DNA of 10,482 nt from an uncultured Lentisphaeria bacterium (GTDB taxonomy: Bacteria > Verrucomicrobiota > Lentisphaeria > Victivallales > Victivallaceae): NCBI GenBank assembly GCA_949298665.1, contig CASFXO010000429.1, positions 1-10,482 on the forward strand, given 5' to 3'. Of the stretch, positions 1 to 6,729 are shown one piece after another. The notes below the pieces were generated by a model. The model was not told the DNA's origin, ran no database searches, and saw only the letters and a program-made list of their open reading frames with translations. Numbering within the stretch: position 1 is the stretch's first letter; each line of letters begins with the position of its first letter. The translations under genes were made by a program, and so were the position numbers.

Positions 1-224
1 CAGCCTCTGGACGCGAGCATTTCAGCACAGTCCCGGGCGTACAGCTCGTCGTTGAGGAAGCCCAGCCGTCGGCATTCCGCGACGGCGGCGGCGATTTCGC
101 TGCCGGAATATCCCGCGCGACGGAGTTTCGCGGCGAGTTCCGACTCGGAGTGGCCGCGGGCGGCCAGATAACGGACGGCACGCTCCAGCGCCGGCACTGA
201 TGGGCGGGAGGAGGAGACAGTCAT
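1..224 (-). CDS. recX: RecX regulatory protein, N-terminal part (runs off left edge)
   Basis: The minus strand from ATG at 224 stays open to the window edge, giving about 74 residues. After a short Ser/Pro leader it reads ALERAVRYLAARGHSESEL, then AAKLRRAGYSGSEIAAAV and RRLGFLNDELYARDCAEML. These are the helical repeats typical of RecX, with the usual L-x-x-(K/R)-L-x-x-(K/R)-G-(Y/F) element and the G-F-L-(N/D)-D-x-x-(Y/F)-A element. RecX proteins bind RecA and modulate (usually inhibit) its filament on single-stranded DNA in the cytoplasm. The start codon overlaps the stop of the upstream membrane glycosyltransferase gene as ATGA (221-224), so translation is probably coupled; a GGAG about 11 nt upstream is a weak ribosome site. 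The C-terminal repeats lie outside the window. Identity rests on motif recognition alone, but the pattern is distinctive. Confidence 0.82.
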   Translation of the reverse strand, partial: MTVSSSRPSVPALERAVRYLAARGHSESELAAKLRRAGYSGSEIAAAVAECRRLGFLNDELYARDCAEMLASRG

Positions 225-1843
225 GGTTTTGCAGGCTCCGGAGAGAGTGGATAGAAACGGACGGCACCCCGGGCGAGCGACCGATATTCCTCCCAGGCGA
301 ACGCGTCGGGACGGACGATTCGCGCCGCCAGAAGCATGCTCCGGCGATCCTGCCGGTTCATGACCAGCCAGGGATTGAGTTCCAGCCATTCGGCGGCATG
401 AAGCAGCGGGGCGGCCAGTCGTCGCCGCACCTCGTCCGGCAGCGGACGGATGACGGCGATGACCACGGTATCGGGGGCCGGTTTCGTGAGGAGCGGTTGC
501 AGGGCGTACCGTGTACCGCGGAGTTTTTGGAGCACGCAGGGGCGGCCCTGAACCGGGATGGGTAAAACGGTTTCCGCGCCGTCGGCGGCAAGACCGTTCA
601 ACCGGCCCGGGAGTCCGCGTACCATGAACAGGGCGGTGGACGCGGGATGCAGCATGCGCCGCTCCTGTTCCGCCTCCGCTCCGGGTTGATTGTTCCATGT
701 CAAGGGGAAGCCATCGCCGGCGGGAAACACCACCAGCATGTCCGGCGGGAACTTCTTCATGGCCGCAAATTCCCGATGCCAGTCGATCGGCCGCCATCCG
801 GGGGCGACGGCGGCATAGGCGGCGGCAGCGACGGCGAGGGCCGACAGGATCACCGTTGCCCGGCGGAGCCGTCCCCCGCCGCGCAGACATCGGGCCGCCG
901 CCGCACCGGCGACCAGCGCCCCGGCCGCGCAGAGCGGCAGATACGCCCGGGGCGGACCGGCATGGGTCAGGAGCGCCGACAGCGGCACCAGCACCAGAAA
1001 CGCCCCCGGCATCCAGACCCGGGGACAGCAGGCGGCCGCCGCCAGCAGAAACACCGGGCCGCAGATGCCCAGCTGTTCGTACAAATCGAGCATCCAGTAC
1101 CAGGCGTCGCTTCCCGACTGCAGGACGGCGCCCCAGCGCTGCGCTTCGCGAAACTGCTGGTAATGTCCGAGGTACCAGACCAGGGTAAATACTCCGAGAA
1201 GGGTGAAGGCCGCTGCCGGAAGCCACCGCCGTCCGCCTTCCCGCCGGAGACGGCGGCGGATGTCGAACCCGACGGCGATGGCTGAAATGCCCGCAAGATA
1301 CAGCACTGAAGTCGGCAGCGTCAGTTCGGCGGCGATGCCGGAGACCACCAGCAGAAGCGCCGGCCCCCAATCGCCGCGGGGGGATCGGCTTTTTGCCAAA
1401 CCGGTGGCGGCAACCGCGAAGAGCAGCAGAAGAAGCAATTGCAGACTGTATCCCCGGGCGGTTCGGGAGTAGACGATCGCCGGAGCCGAACCGGCCAGAA
1501 ACAGCATGGTGAAGAGCGCCGTGCCGCGGGAACGGAAGAGTCGCCAGGCCAGAAAGCCCGCCGCCGGAACGGTCAGAATTCCCGCCAGAAGCGCCGAGAG
1601 ACGGATACCGGCGGCGGTGCCGAGCGGAGCGGTCCACTTGACCGCGAGAGAGTTGAGCGGATGGTTGTTGGGCAGTGCCAGATCGGAAAAAATGGTGTGC
1701 AGTTCGGCAGCGGCGTATCGTTCGAGGGTCCAGATTTCATCGTACTCCAGCGGGCCGTCGATTCCGGGCAGGCGCAACAGAGCCGCGCCGAGGGTCAGCG
1801 CGGCCGCCGTCAGCAGCGTCAATCGGGTACGGCGGGAGACCAT
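221..1843 (-). CDS. GT-C fold membrane glycosyltransferase (GT39/ArnT-like)
   Basis: The product is a 540-residue integral membrane protein. The first membrane segment (about residues 8-25) is followed by LEYDEIWTL, whose Asp35-Glu36 pair matches the acidic catalytic/metal motif in the first outer loop of GT-C enzymes. The next loop has PNNHPLNSL (58-66), also common in bacterial GT39-like proteins. About ten hydrophobic segments follow to roughly residue 350, then a soluble C-terminal domain of about 190 residues, probably outside the membrane. Such enzymes move a sugar from a polyprenyl-phosphate carrier to lipid, protein or glycan; the acceptor cannot be read here. ATG at 1843 was chosen because the preceding in-frame codons (towards 2149) run into the pyrF gene on the other strand and are not hydrophobic or conserved-looking. 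CAGGAA lies about 13 nt upstream, a rather long spacing. The gene has its own promoter at 1890-1918 and overlaps recX by 4 bases. The family is fairly sure; the substrate is unknown. Confidence 0.8.
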   Translation of the reverse strand: MVSRRTRLTLLTAAALTLGAALLRLPGIDGPLEYDEIWTLERYAAAELHTIFSDLALPNNHPLNSLAVKWTAPLGTAAGIRLSALLAGILTVPAAGFLAWRLFRSRGTALFTMLFLAGSAPAIVYSRTARGYSLQLLLLLLFAVAATGLAKSRSPRGDWGPALLLVVSGIAAELTLPTSVLYLAGISAIAVGFDIRRRLRREGGRRWLPAAAFTLLGVFTLVWYLGHYQQFREAQRWGAVLQSGSDAWYWMLDLYEQLGICGPVFLLAAAACCPRVWMPGAFLVLVPLSALLTHAGPPRAYLPLCAAGALVAGAAAARCLRGGGRLRRATVILSALAVAAAAYAAVAPGWRPIDWHREFAAMKKFPPDMLVVFPAGDGFPLTWNNQPGAEAEQERRMLHPASTALFMVRGLPGRLNGLAADGAETVLPIPVQGRPCVLQKLRGTRYALQPLLTKPAPDTVVIAVIRPLPDEVRRRLAAPLLHAAEWLELNPWLVMNRQDRRSMLLAARIVRPDAFAWEEYRSLARGAVRFYPLSPEPAKP

Positions 1844-1889
1844 GGATAAAACCGGATTCCTGTATGCTTGAAAAAAACGAACTCTCCTG

Positions 1890-1918
1890 AAAATAACGCC
1901 CGAACCGGGGTTTGTCAA
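1890..1918 (-). promoter_or_regulatory. sigma70-type promoter for the glycosyltransferase-recX pair
   Basis: On the minus strand a perfect -35 box TTGACA (1918-1913) is followed by a 17-bp spacer and TATTTT (1895-1890), a near-consensus -10. Transcription would begin near 1883, about 40 nt before the ATG at 1843. Seen in sequence; activity is inferred. Confidence 0.65.
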
Positions 1919-1919
1919 C

Positions 1920-1948
1920 TTGCAAGAATGAGGCGAACGGAGTATATT
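1920..1948 (+). promoter_or_regulatory. sigma70-type promoter for pyrF and the downstream genes
   Basis: TTGCAA (1920-1925), a 17-bp spacer and TATATT (1943-1948) give a good sigma70 promoter with a start near 1955, about 43 nt before the pyrF ATG. Its -35 box is separated by a single base from the -35 box of the divergent minus-strand promoter. A clear ribosome site AAGAAGGA (1982-1989) stands 8 nt before the start codon. Confidence 0.65.
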
Positions 1949-1997
1949 CCCTGATGGTGAAATAATTGCATTAACAGAAAAAAGAAGGATCGCCATC

Positions 1998-2822
1998 ATG
2001 AGTTTCATGGATAAACTGCGCGCGGCATGGCGGAACAACCGCTCCATGGTCTGCGTCGGTCTGGACCCCGCTATGGAAAAACTGCCCGCCGCCCTCCGCG
2101 GCGCCCGGCACCCGATTTTCGAATTCAACCGGGCACTGATCGACGCCACCCGGGATTTCGTCTGCGCCTACAAGCCGCAGGCCGCCTATTACGCGGGGCA
2201 GAACGCGGATGAGGAACTGGCCATGACCATGGCGTATCTGCGGGAGCATTGTCCGGAAATTCCGGTGATTCTCGACGTCAAGCGCGGCGACATCGGGTCG
2301 ACGGCGACGATGTATGCCAAAGAGGCGTTCGACCGTTACGGCGCCGACGCGGTGACGGTCAACCCCTACATGGGATTCGATACGCTCAAGCCCTTCCTCG
2401 ATCATGCCGACAAGGGCGTGTTCATCCTCTGCCGCAACTCGAATCCGAGTTCCGGCGACCTGCAGGCGCTGGTGGCGGACGGTAAAATGATTTACGAACA
2501 CGTCGCCGCGCTGGCCGCGACGAAATGGAATTACAACGGCAACGCCGGTCTGGTCGTCGGCGCCACCTATCCGGAAGAGCTGCGCAAGGTGCGTGCCTGT
2601 TGCCCGGAACTGCCGCTGCTGGTGCCGGGCGTCGGCGCCCAGGGGGGGGATGTCGAGGCCGTGGTTCACAACGGCGCGGACGCCGAAGGCTGGGGGCTGG
2701 TGGTGAATTCGTCGCGCGGCATTATCTACGCTTCGGCGGGGGATGATTTTGCCGCGGCGGCCGGTCAGGCGGCGGCCGCGCTGCGCGACCGGATCAACGC
2801 CTTCCGGCCGGCGGGGCTTTGA
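1998..2822 (+). CDS. pyrF: orotidine-5'-phosphate decarboxylase, type 2
   Basis: PyrF catalyses the last step of de novo UMP synthesis, decarboxylating orotidine 5'-phosphate to UMP in the cytoplasm. The 274-residue product has VCVGLDP (18-24) at the first barrel strand, FVCAYKPQAAYY (54-65), and the catalytic stretch LDVKRGDIGSTA (92-103) with the Asp93-Lys95-Asp98 charge network. VTVNPYMGFDTLKPFL follows, then VVGATYPEEL and LLVPGVGAQGGD, the phosphate-binding end of the barrel. Length and the KRGDIGSTA form mark the longer type-2 subfamily and not the about 230-residue E. coli type. The ATG at 1998 has a well-placed ribosome site (1982-1989). The stop at 2820-2822 lies 23 nt before der, so the two are probably co-transcribed. 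A run of eight G (2642-2649) encodes the Gly-Gly of GAQGGD and the frame is intact through it. Confidence 0.97.
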   Translation: MSFMDKLRAAWRNNRSMVCVGLDPAMEKLPAALRGARHPIFEFNRALIDATRDFVCAYKPQAAYYAGQNADEELAMTMAYLREHCPEIPVILDVKRGDIGSTATMYAKEAFDRYGADAVTVNPYMGFDTLKPFLDHADKGVFILCRNSNPSSGDLQALVADGKMIYEHVAALAATKWNYNGNAGLVVGATYPEELRKVRACCPELPLLVPGVGAQGGDVEAVVHNGADAEGWGLVVNSSRGIIYASAGDDFAAAAGQAAAALRDRINAFRPAGL

Positions 2823-2829
2823 TGCGGAC

Positions 2830-2837
2830 AGGGGGAG
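2830..2837 (+). promoter_or_regulatory. ribosome binding site deciding the der start
   Basis: AGGGGGAG lies between the pyrF stop and the ATG at 2846 with an 8-nt spacer. It favours 2846 over the overlapping ATG at 2822 or TTG at 2819. Confidence 0.7.
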
Positions 2838-2845
2838 CATCAGGT

Positions 2846-4300
2846 ATGACGGAACCCTCTCAGCGAACGGTGCGCGGTACACTCCCGACGGTGGCGATCG
2901 TCGGTCGGCCGAACGTCGGCAAGTCCTCGCTGTTCAATGCGATCATCGGTCGGCGGCTGTCCATCGTGCATGAACAGAGCGGCGTCACCCGGGACCGGGT
3001 GGCGGCTCCGGCTTCGTATCACGGACGGCATTTTCAGCTGATCGACACCGGCGGGCTCGGCATGATGATCGGCGAAAAACGGGGCGTGGACGTCTGGGAT
3101 CAGGCCATCGCCGCGCAGGTCGAGGCCGCGGTGGAGAGCGCGGATCTGCTGATTCTGGTCGGCAACGTGCAGGACGGTTTGCAGTTGCTGGACGAGGAGG
3201 CGGCGCGGCGTTTGCGCAGCATCGGCAAACCCGTGCTGGTGGTGGCGAACAAATGCGATAATCCGGTTTACACGGCGCACGCCGATGAGTTTGCCGCGTT
3301 GGGATTTGGCGAAGTGTTTCCGGTCTCCTGCCTGCATCGCAGCGGCATCGGGCGGCTTCTGGACGCGGTGACGGCGGCGTTGCCGGTTCAGGAAACGCCG
3401 GAGCCGGTGTCGGGGGCCGCCGCGGTCGCGGACGCCGCGTTCAAGATTGCGGTGGTCGGTCGGCCGAACGTCGGTAAATCCTCGCTGGTCAATGCCCTGC
3501 TGGGCGAAGAACGGGTGATGGTCAGCGATGTGGCCGGCACCACGCGGGACGCGATCGACATTGACTTTCAGCTGGAATACCGGGGAGAAATGCGTCCGGC
3601 GGTACTGGTGGATACCGCCGGTCTGCGGCGTCGCGGCAAGGTGGATACGGTCGTGGAATATTTCAGCGCCATGCGGGCGCAGAGCGCGGTGGAACGGGCC
3701 GATCTGGTGCTGTTCGTGGTGGAGGCCAGTCCGGACGGCGTGACGGCACAGGACAAGCATATCGCCGCCATGGTGGAGAAATCCGGCAAGGGCTGCGTGC
3801 TGGTGGCCAATAAATACGACCTTTTTCAGGATGAACACAAAACCCGGGTTCTGGAGGCGGAACTGCGCCGGACGCTGCCGGGAATGAATTATGCGCCGGT
3901 GGTGTTTGTGAGCGCGCGGGAGCGTCGCAATCTGGGGACGCTGCTGGATCTGGTCGCCCAGGTGCTGGAACAGACCGAATTGCGGGTGCCGACCGGCGTA
4001 CTGAACCGGGTATTGGCGGACGCTTTCGCACAACGGACGCCGCCGGTGGTGGGGGCGGCGCCGTTGAAGTTGTATTATGCGTCGATGACCGGGGCGACGC
4101 CGCCGAAATTTCTGTTGTTCGTGAATCATCCGAAGTATTGTGCTCCGAACTATCTGGCCTATTTGCGCAAAGCTCTGCGCACGGCGTTTGATTTTACCGG
4201 GCTGCCGATTCTGATGGAGTTGCGGGCTCGGCCCAAAAAGGTGGAAAGTTTCCACTCCGCCGGGCGCAGCCGTTCACCGCGGAGCGGCCGGAAACGCTGA
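2846..4300 (+). CDS. der: GTPase Der (EngA), ribosome assembly factor
   Basis: Der is an essential GTPase with two tandem G domains and a KH-like C-terminal domain that acts in assembly of the 50S ribosomal subunit. In the 484-residue product, domain 1 has GRPNVGKSS (20-28), DTGG (67-70) and NKCD (135-138). Domain 2 has GRPNVGKSS (205-213), DTAGLRRRG (from 256) and NKYD (322-325). The C-terminal part, about 365-465, carries the KH-like domain, ending in a basic Arg/Lys-rich tail. The ATG at 2846 was chosen because AGGGGGAG (2830-2837) sits exactly 8 nt before it. An upstream ATG at 2822 overlapping the pyrF stop (TGATG) and a TTG at 2819 would add 8 or 9 residues but have poor ribosome sites. 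The gene follows pyrF by 23 nt. The two P-loop regions are almost identical at DNA level (see the repeat entries). Confidence 0.97.
   Translation: MTEPSQRTVRGTLPTVAIVGRPNVGKSSLFNAIIGRRLSIVHEQSGVTRDRVAAPASYHGRHFQLIDTGGLGMMIGEKRGVDVWDQAIAAQVEAAVESADLLILVGNVQDGLQLLDEEAARRLRSIGKPVLVVANKCDNPVYTAHADEFAALGFGEVFPVSCLHRSGIGRLLDAVTAALPVQETPEPVSGAAAVADAAFKIAVVGRPNVGKSSLVNALLGEERVMVSDVAGTTRDAIDIDFQLEYRGEMRPAVLVDTAGLRRRGKVDTVVEYFSAMRAQSAVERADLVLFVVEASPDGVTAQDKHIAAMVEKSGKGCVLVANKYDLFQDEHKTRVLEAELRRTLPGMNYAPVVFVSARERRNLGTLLDLVAQVLEQTELRVPTGVLNRVLADAFAQRTPPVVGAAPLKLYYASMTGATPPKFLLFVNHPKYCAPNYLAYLRKALRTAFDFTGLPILMELRARPKKVESFHSAGRSRSPRSGRKR
2900..2940 (+). repeat. intragenic direct repeat, copy 1 (Der P-loop 1)
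   Basis: This 41-bp stretch encodes the first GRPNVGKSSL-FN motif of Der. It matches 3455-3495 at 38 of 41 positions, including an unbroken run of 20 bases at the start. The distance between copies is 555 bp, exactly 185 codons. Confidence 0.85.
3455..3495 (+). repeat. intragenic direct repeat, copy 2 (Der P-loop 2)
   Basis: Second copy of the 41-bp P-loop sequence in der, with three mismatches to 2900-2940, two of them at synonymous third positions (Gly GGC/GGT, Lys AAG/AAA) and one changing Phe to Val. Confidence 0.85.
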
Positions 4301-4353
4301 GCGGCGGCGGGATTGCGCCGGGAGGGTTTCCGGCACGGAGACCGGAGGTGGCT

Positions 4354-4363
4354 GAAGGAGGTG
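4354..4363 (+). promoter_or_regulatory. strong Shine-Dalgarno of the MFS gene
   Basis: GAAGGAGGTG is an almost complete complement of the 16S rRNA tail. It lies awkwardly for both start candidates: very close to GTG 4365 and rather far from ATG 4374. It shows that translation starts here, but does not settle the codon. Confidence 0.6.
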
Positions 4364-4373
4364 CGTGCAGAAA

Positions 4374-5622
4374 ATGACCTTGCGGGGAATGCGGTTCGGG
4401 CGTTATGATGTTGCCGCCTTTCTGGGGTTTTCCAGTTACGCCGCCTGCGCGATGGTGGCACCGGTGGCGCTGGTGGCGGTGGCTGAAGACCTGAAGTTTC
4501 CGCTGGACCGGGGCGGTATGAGCGCCGGGGGCATGCTGCATCTCGGCCGGAGTCTGGCGATGGTGGGGACGATGCTGTTATGCGGTTTTCTGGCGGCGCG
4601 TTGGGGGATGCGGCGTTCCGTCGGATATTCACTGCTGCTGATGGGGATGGCGACGCTGTGCTGCGCGCTGGCGCCGGGATACGGCTGGCTGCTGGCGGCG
4701 ACGGTGGCGGCAGGTTTCGGGGAAGGTGTGTTCGACGGACTGATATCGCCGTTTGTCCGGGATCTGCACCGGGAGGAGGAGCCGGGACGGTATGTGAATT
4801 TCACTCATGGGTTCTGGTCGTTCGGCGTGCTGACGGCGGTGCTGGTGTACGGTGCTTTGCTGTACTGGGGCCTGTCGTGGCGGGGCTTGTTCGTGCTGGC
4901 GGTGCTGGTGACGCTGGTGCCGGTGCTGCTGTTGCTGCTGCCGGAGAGCAGGGGGGCGGCTTATCCGGAACGGCGGGAGGCGGTTCCGGCGTCCCGGATC
5001 TGGGCACAATCATTGGAGATCATGGCACGTCCCCGGTTCTGGCTGTTTTTTGCGGCGATGCTGCTGGCGGGAGGAGGGGAATTCTGTCTGACTTTCTGGT
5101 GTGCGACTTTCATTCAGATGCACTTTTCCGCTTCGGCCCTGGCCGGAGGCATCGGGACGGCGGCGTTTGCGGCCGGCATGTTTCTGGGACGAACCGGGGG
5201 GGGGCGTGCTGATTCGCCAGAACCGGCTCCCGCTGCTGGTGGTGGGGTCCGCGGTATTTGCAGTGGCGGCAAGCCTGCCGATTCCGCTGCTTCAGCCGGA
5301 GGCGGGGAAGGGGACGGTGCTGTTGCTGTTGTTGTACGGACTGTTGTTTTTGGCGGGAATCGGCACCGCGCCGTTCTGGCCCAGCATTCAGAGTTATGCG
5401 GCGGACCGGTTGCCGGGAACGGATACGACGATGGTGTTTGTACTGTTGTCCTGTGCCGGAATTCCGGGGTGCGGGATTTTCACCTGGCTGATGGGGGTGA
5501 TCGGCGACTGGCGGGGATTGCGGGTGTCGTTTTTTCTGGCGCCGCTGTGTTTTCTGGTGCTGGGGGCGCTGATCGGCTGGGACTGGAGGCGGTCGATTCT
5601 GGAAAAGCAGGTTGATTTTTGA
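4374..5622 (+). CDS. MFS transporter, frameshifted at a G9 tract
   Basis: This gene encodes a major facilitator superfamily transporter with hydrophobic segments throughout and an internal FLAARWGMRRSVG (loop 2-3, motif-A-like). FTHGFWSFGV lies in the first half and FLGRTGGG at the loop after the seventh segment. The reading frame from 4374 is normal up to GGG codons at 5196-5204. It then becomes non-hydrophobic and Gly/Ala-rich, running to a stop at 5615. The natural continuation, GGGVLIRQNRLPLLVVGSAV onward with five more membrane segments, is in the +1 frame and stops at 5622. With eight G instead of nine the gene would read as one 415-residue MFS protein of normal length. So it is a recent frameshift, a phase-variable or slippage-corrected gene, or a sequencing error. 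Starts possible are ATG 4374 (12 nt after GGAGG) and GTG 4365 (3 nt after); I prefer the ATG. The gene lies 73 nt after der and 84 nt before the ROK gene, suggesting a sugar-like substrate by context only. Confidence 0.82.
5196..5204 (+). repeat. G9 homopolymer at the MFS frameshift point
   Basis: Nine consecutive G occupy three codons in the upstream frame. Upstream coding potential is in this frame; downstream coding potential is in the frame that would result from one G fewer. Such tracts are prone to replication and transcription slippage and also to sequencing error. Confidence 0.9.
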
Positions 5623-5667
5623 CGGGAAACGGTTTATTGTGAAAAAGGCGGCAAACGGGAACGGCGG

Positions 5668-5683
5668 AATACCGTTCGGTATT
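5668..5683. promoter_or_regulatory. perfect 7-2-7 palindrome before the ROK gene, candidate operator
   Basis: AATACCG-TT-CGGTATT is a perfect inverted repeat 24 bp before the ROK repressor start codon, in a 84-bp gap. The 2-nt centre is too tight for a normal RNA hairpin, so a dimeric protein binding site is more likely. Directly after it lies CATAAT (5686-5691), a possible -10 box, but no convincing -35 is found. ROK repressors often regulate their own operons, so autoregulation is a reasonable guess. Confidence 0.45.
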
Positions 5684-5693
5684 TGCATAATAC

Positions 5694-5699
5694 AGGGGA
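5694..5699 (+). promoter_or_regulatory. ribosome binding site deciding the GTG start of the ROK gene
   Basis: AGGGGA stands 7 nt before GTG 5707. The upstream in-frame TTG at 5683 lies within the palindrome and has no ribosome site. Confidence 0.65.
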
Positions 5700-5706
5700 T
5701 GAAACT

Positions 5707-6714
5707 GTGATTATCAGGAGCACCAATCAGATCAAGGAATTCAATACCGATGCGGTGCGGGCCGCCCTGAATGGATTCAGCGGCGCCACCATTGCGGAAG
5801 TGGTGCGGGCCACGCGCCTGAGCGTGCCCACCGTCAGCCGGATCATCGATGAAATGGTGGCTTCCGGAGAAGCCCTGAATTGTCCGGAGGAAGTGGCCAC
5901 CGGCGGACGCCGGGCCCGGCAGTATCTGCTCAATGCGGCGTATTCCTATGCATTGTGTATGTATTTTGACCGGAGCGTTCTGTGGTACGAACTGTCGGAC
6001 GCGACCGGCGGCGCGGTGGAGGAAGGCGAGCTGCCGGTCAGGGATTTTTCCCACCCGGCGGTCATGGATGCGCTGGTGGAGCGGATGTGGCGGCAGTATC
6101 CGGCGCTCAAGGCCGTTTCCATCGGGGCGCCCGCCTGGGTGGATCACGATGAAGTCAAGGCGATCATGGAGTACCCCGGATTTGACCGGCTGAATTTCCG
6201 GACGCTGATCGGGGACAAGTACCGGCTGCCCTGCCGGGTGACCAACGACCTGAAGGCGATCGTCACCGGGTACTACAGCACCCATTTCGCGGAGCGGAAA
6301 GTGAGTTTGTGCTGTTTCTATCAATCCTGCAGCGGACCGGGGACCGGGCTGGTGGTCAACGGGCGATTGATGCCGGGCTTTGCCGGATTCGCCGGAGAAG
6401 TCGGGTACCTGCCGGTCGGCACCGGAAATCTGCATGACGCGTTGCTGCCTGAAAACGATTATGAGTCCCGTACCCATGCCGCGGCGACTGCGGTGATTGC
6501 ACTGATTACGCTGCTGAATCCGGAGTATCTGCTGTTCTGCACCTACGGCGACCGGCTGCCGGCGGTGGCGGACATCGTGCGCGTATGCCGGGAACGGCTG
6601 CCGGAGGCGGCGTTGCCGGAATTCATCGAGACGAACGATTATCATCTCTATTATCTGAAGGGGTTGCGCAGCATCGCGACCCGGCTGATCGCACAGAACC
6701 GGCGCAAAATGTAG
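5707..6714 (+). CDS. ROK-family transcriptional repressor (NagC/XylR type)
   Basis: The 335-residue product begins with a winged-helix domain: STNQIKEFNTDAVRAAL, then ATIAEVVRATRLSVPTVSRI (27-46) as the helix-turn-helix, and a Gly-rich wing (TGGRRARQYLL). The rest is a ROK (repressor, ORF, kinase) domain: SIGAPAWVD, VTNDLKAIVTG with Asn180-Asp181 at the usual NDANAAA position, SGPGTGLVVNGRLMPGF and AGEVGYLP. ROK repressors bind DNA as dimers or tetramers and release it on binding a sugar or sugar phosphate. Three features are unusual. The usual DxGG(T/S) phosphate motif at the start of the ROK domain is replaced by FDRSVLWY. The metal-binding His of GE(I/V)GH is Tyr234. The CxCGxxGC zinc motif after it is absent. 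So it is unlikely to be a sugar kinase and may sense ligand differently. GTG 5707 was chosen on its ribosome site (5694-5699). It lies 15 nt before the permease gene, probably one transcript. Confidence 0.88.
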   Translation: MIIRSTNQIKEFNTDAVRAALNGFSGATIAEVVRATRLSVPTVSRIIDEMVASGEALNCPEEVATGGRRARQYLLNAAYSYALCMYFDRSVLWYELSDATGGAVEEGELPVRDFSHPAVMDALVERMWRQYPALKAVSIGAPAWVDHDEVKAIMEYPGFDRLNFRTLIGDKYRLPCRVTNDLKAIVTGYYSTHFAERKVSLCCFYQSCSGPGTGLVVNGRLMPGFAGFAGEVGYLPVGTGNLHDALLPENDYESRTHAAATAVIALITLLNPEYLLFCTYGDRLPAVADIVRVCRERLPEAALPEFIETNDYHLYYLKGLRSIATRLIAQNRRKM

Positions 6715-6729
6715 AGTCGGAGTCACGGG

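Noticed and set aside
1844..2149. N-terminal extension of the glycosyltransferase into pyrF
   Set aside because: The extension would include the promoter region and the pyrF start. A membrane segment begins right after the Met at 1843, and the promoter at 1890-1918 lies inside the extension.
2819..2845. TTG 2819 or ATG 2822 as der start
   Set aside because: The ribosome site AGGGGGAG is positioned for 2846, and the extra residues are not Der-like.
1971..2882. Minus-strand open frame opposite pyrF
   Set aside because: Shadow of pyrF; His/Arg-rich and without motifs.
2840..4255. Long minus-strand open frame (471 codons) opposite der
   Set aside because: It is His/Gln/Arg-rich with no recognisable motif and lies fully opposite a certain gene; this is a usual antisense effect of high GC content.
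5196..5204. Programmed ribosomal frameshift in the MFS gene
   Set aside because: There is no in-frame stop or slow codon at the tract and no obvious stimulatory structure. Mutation, slippage or sequencing error are simpler explanations.
5110..6726. Minus-strand open frame (538 codons) opposite the MFS 3' part and the ROK gene
   Set aside because: It spans two unrelated genes and an intergenic gap, is low-complexity and has no ribosome site.
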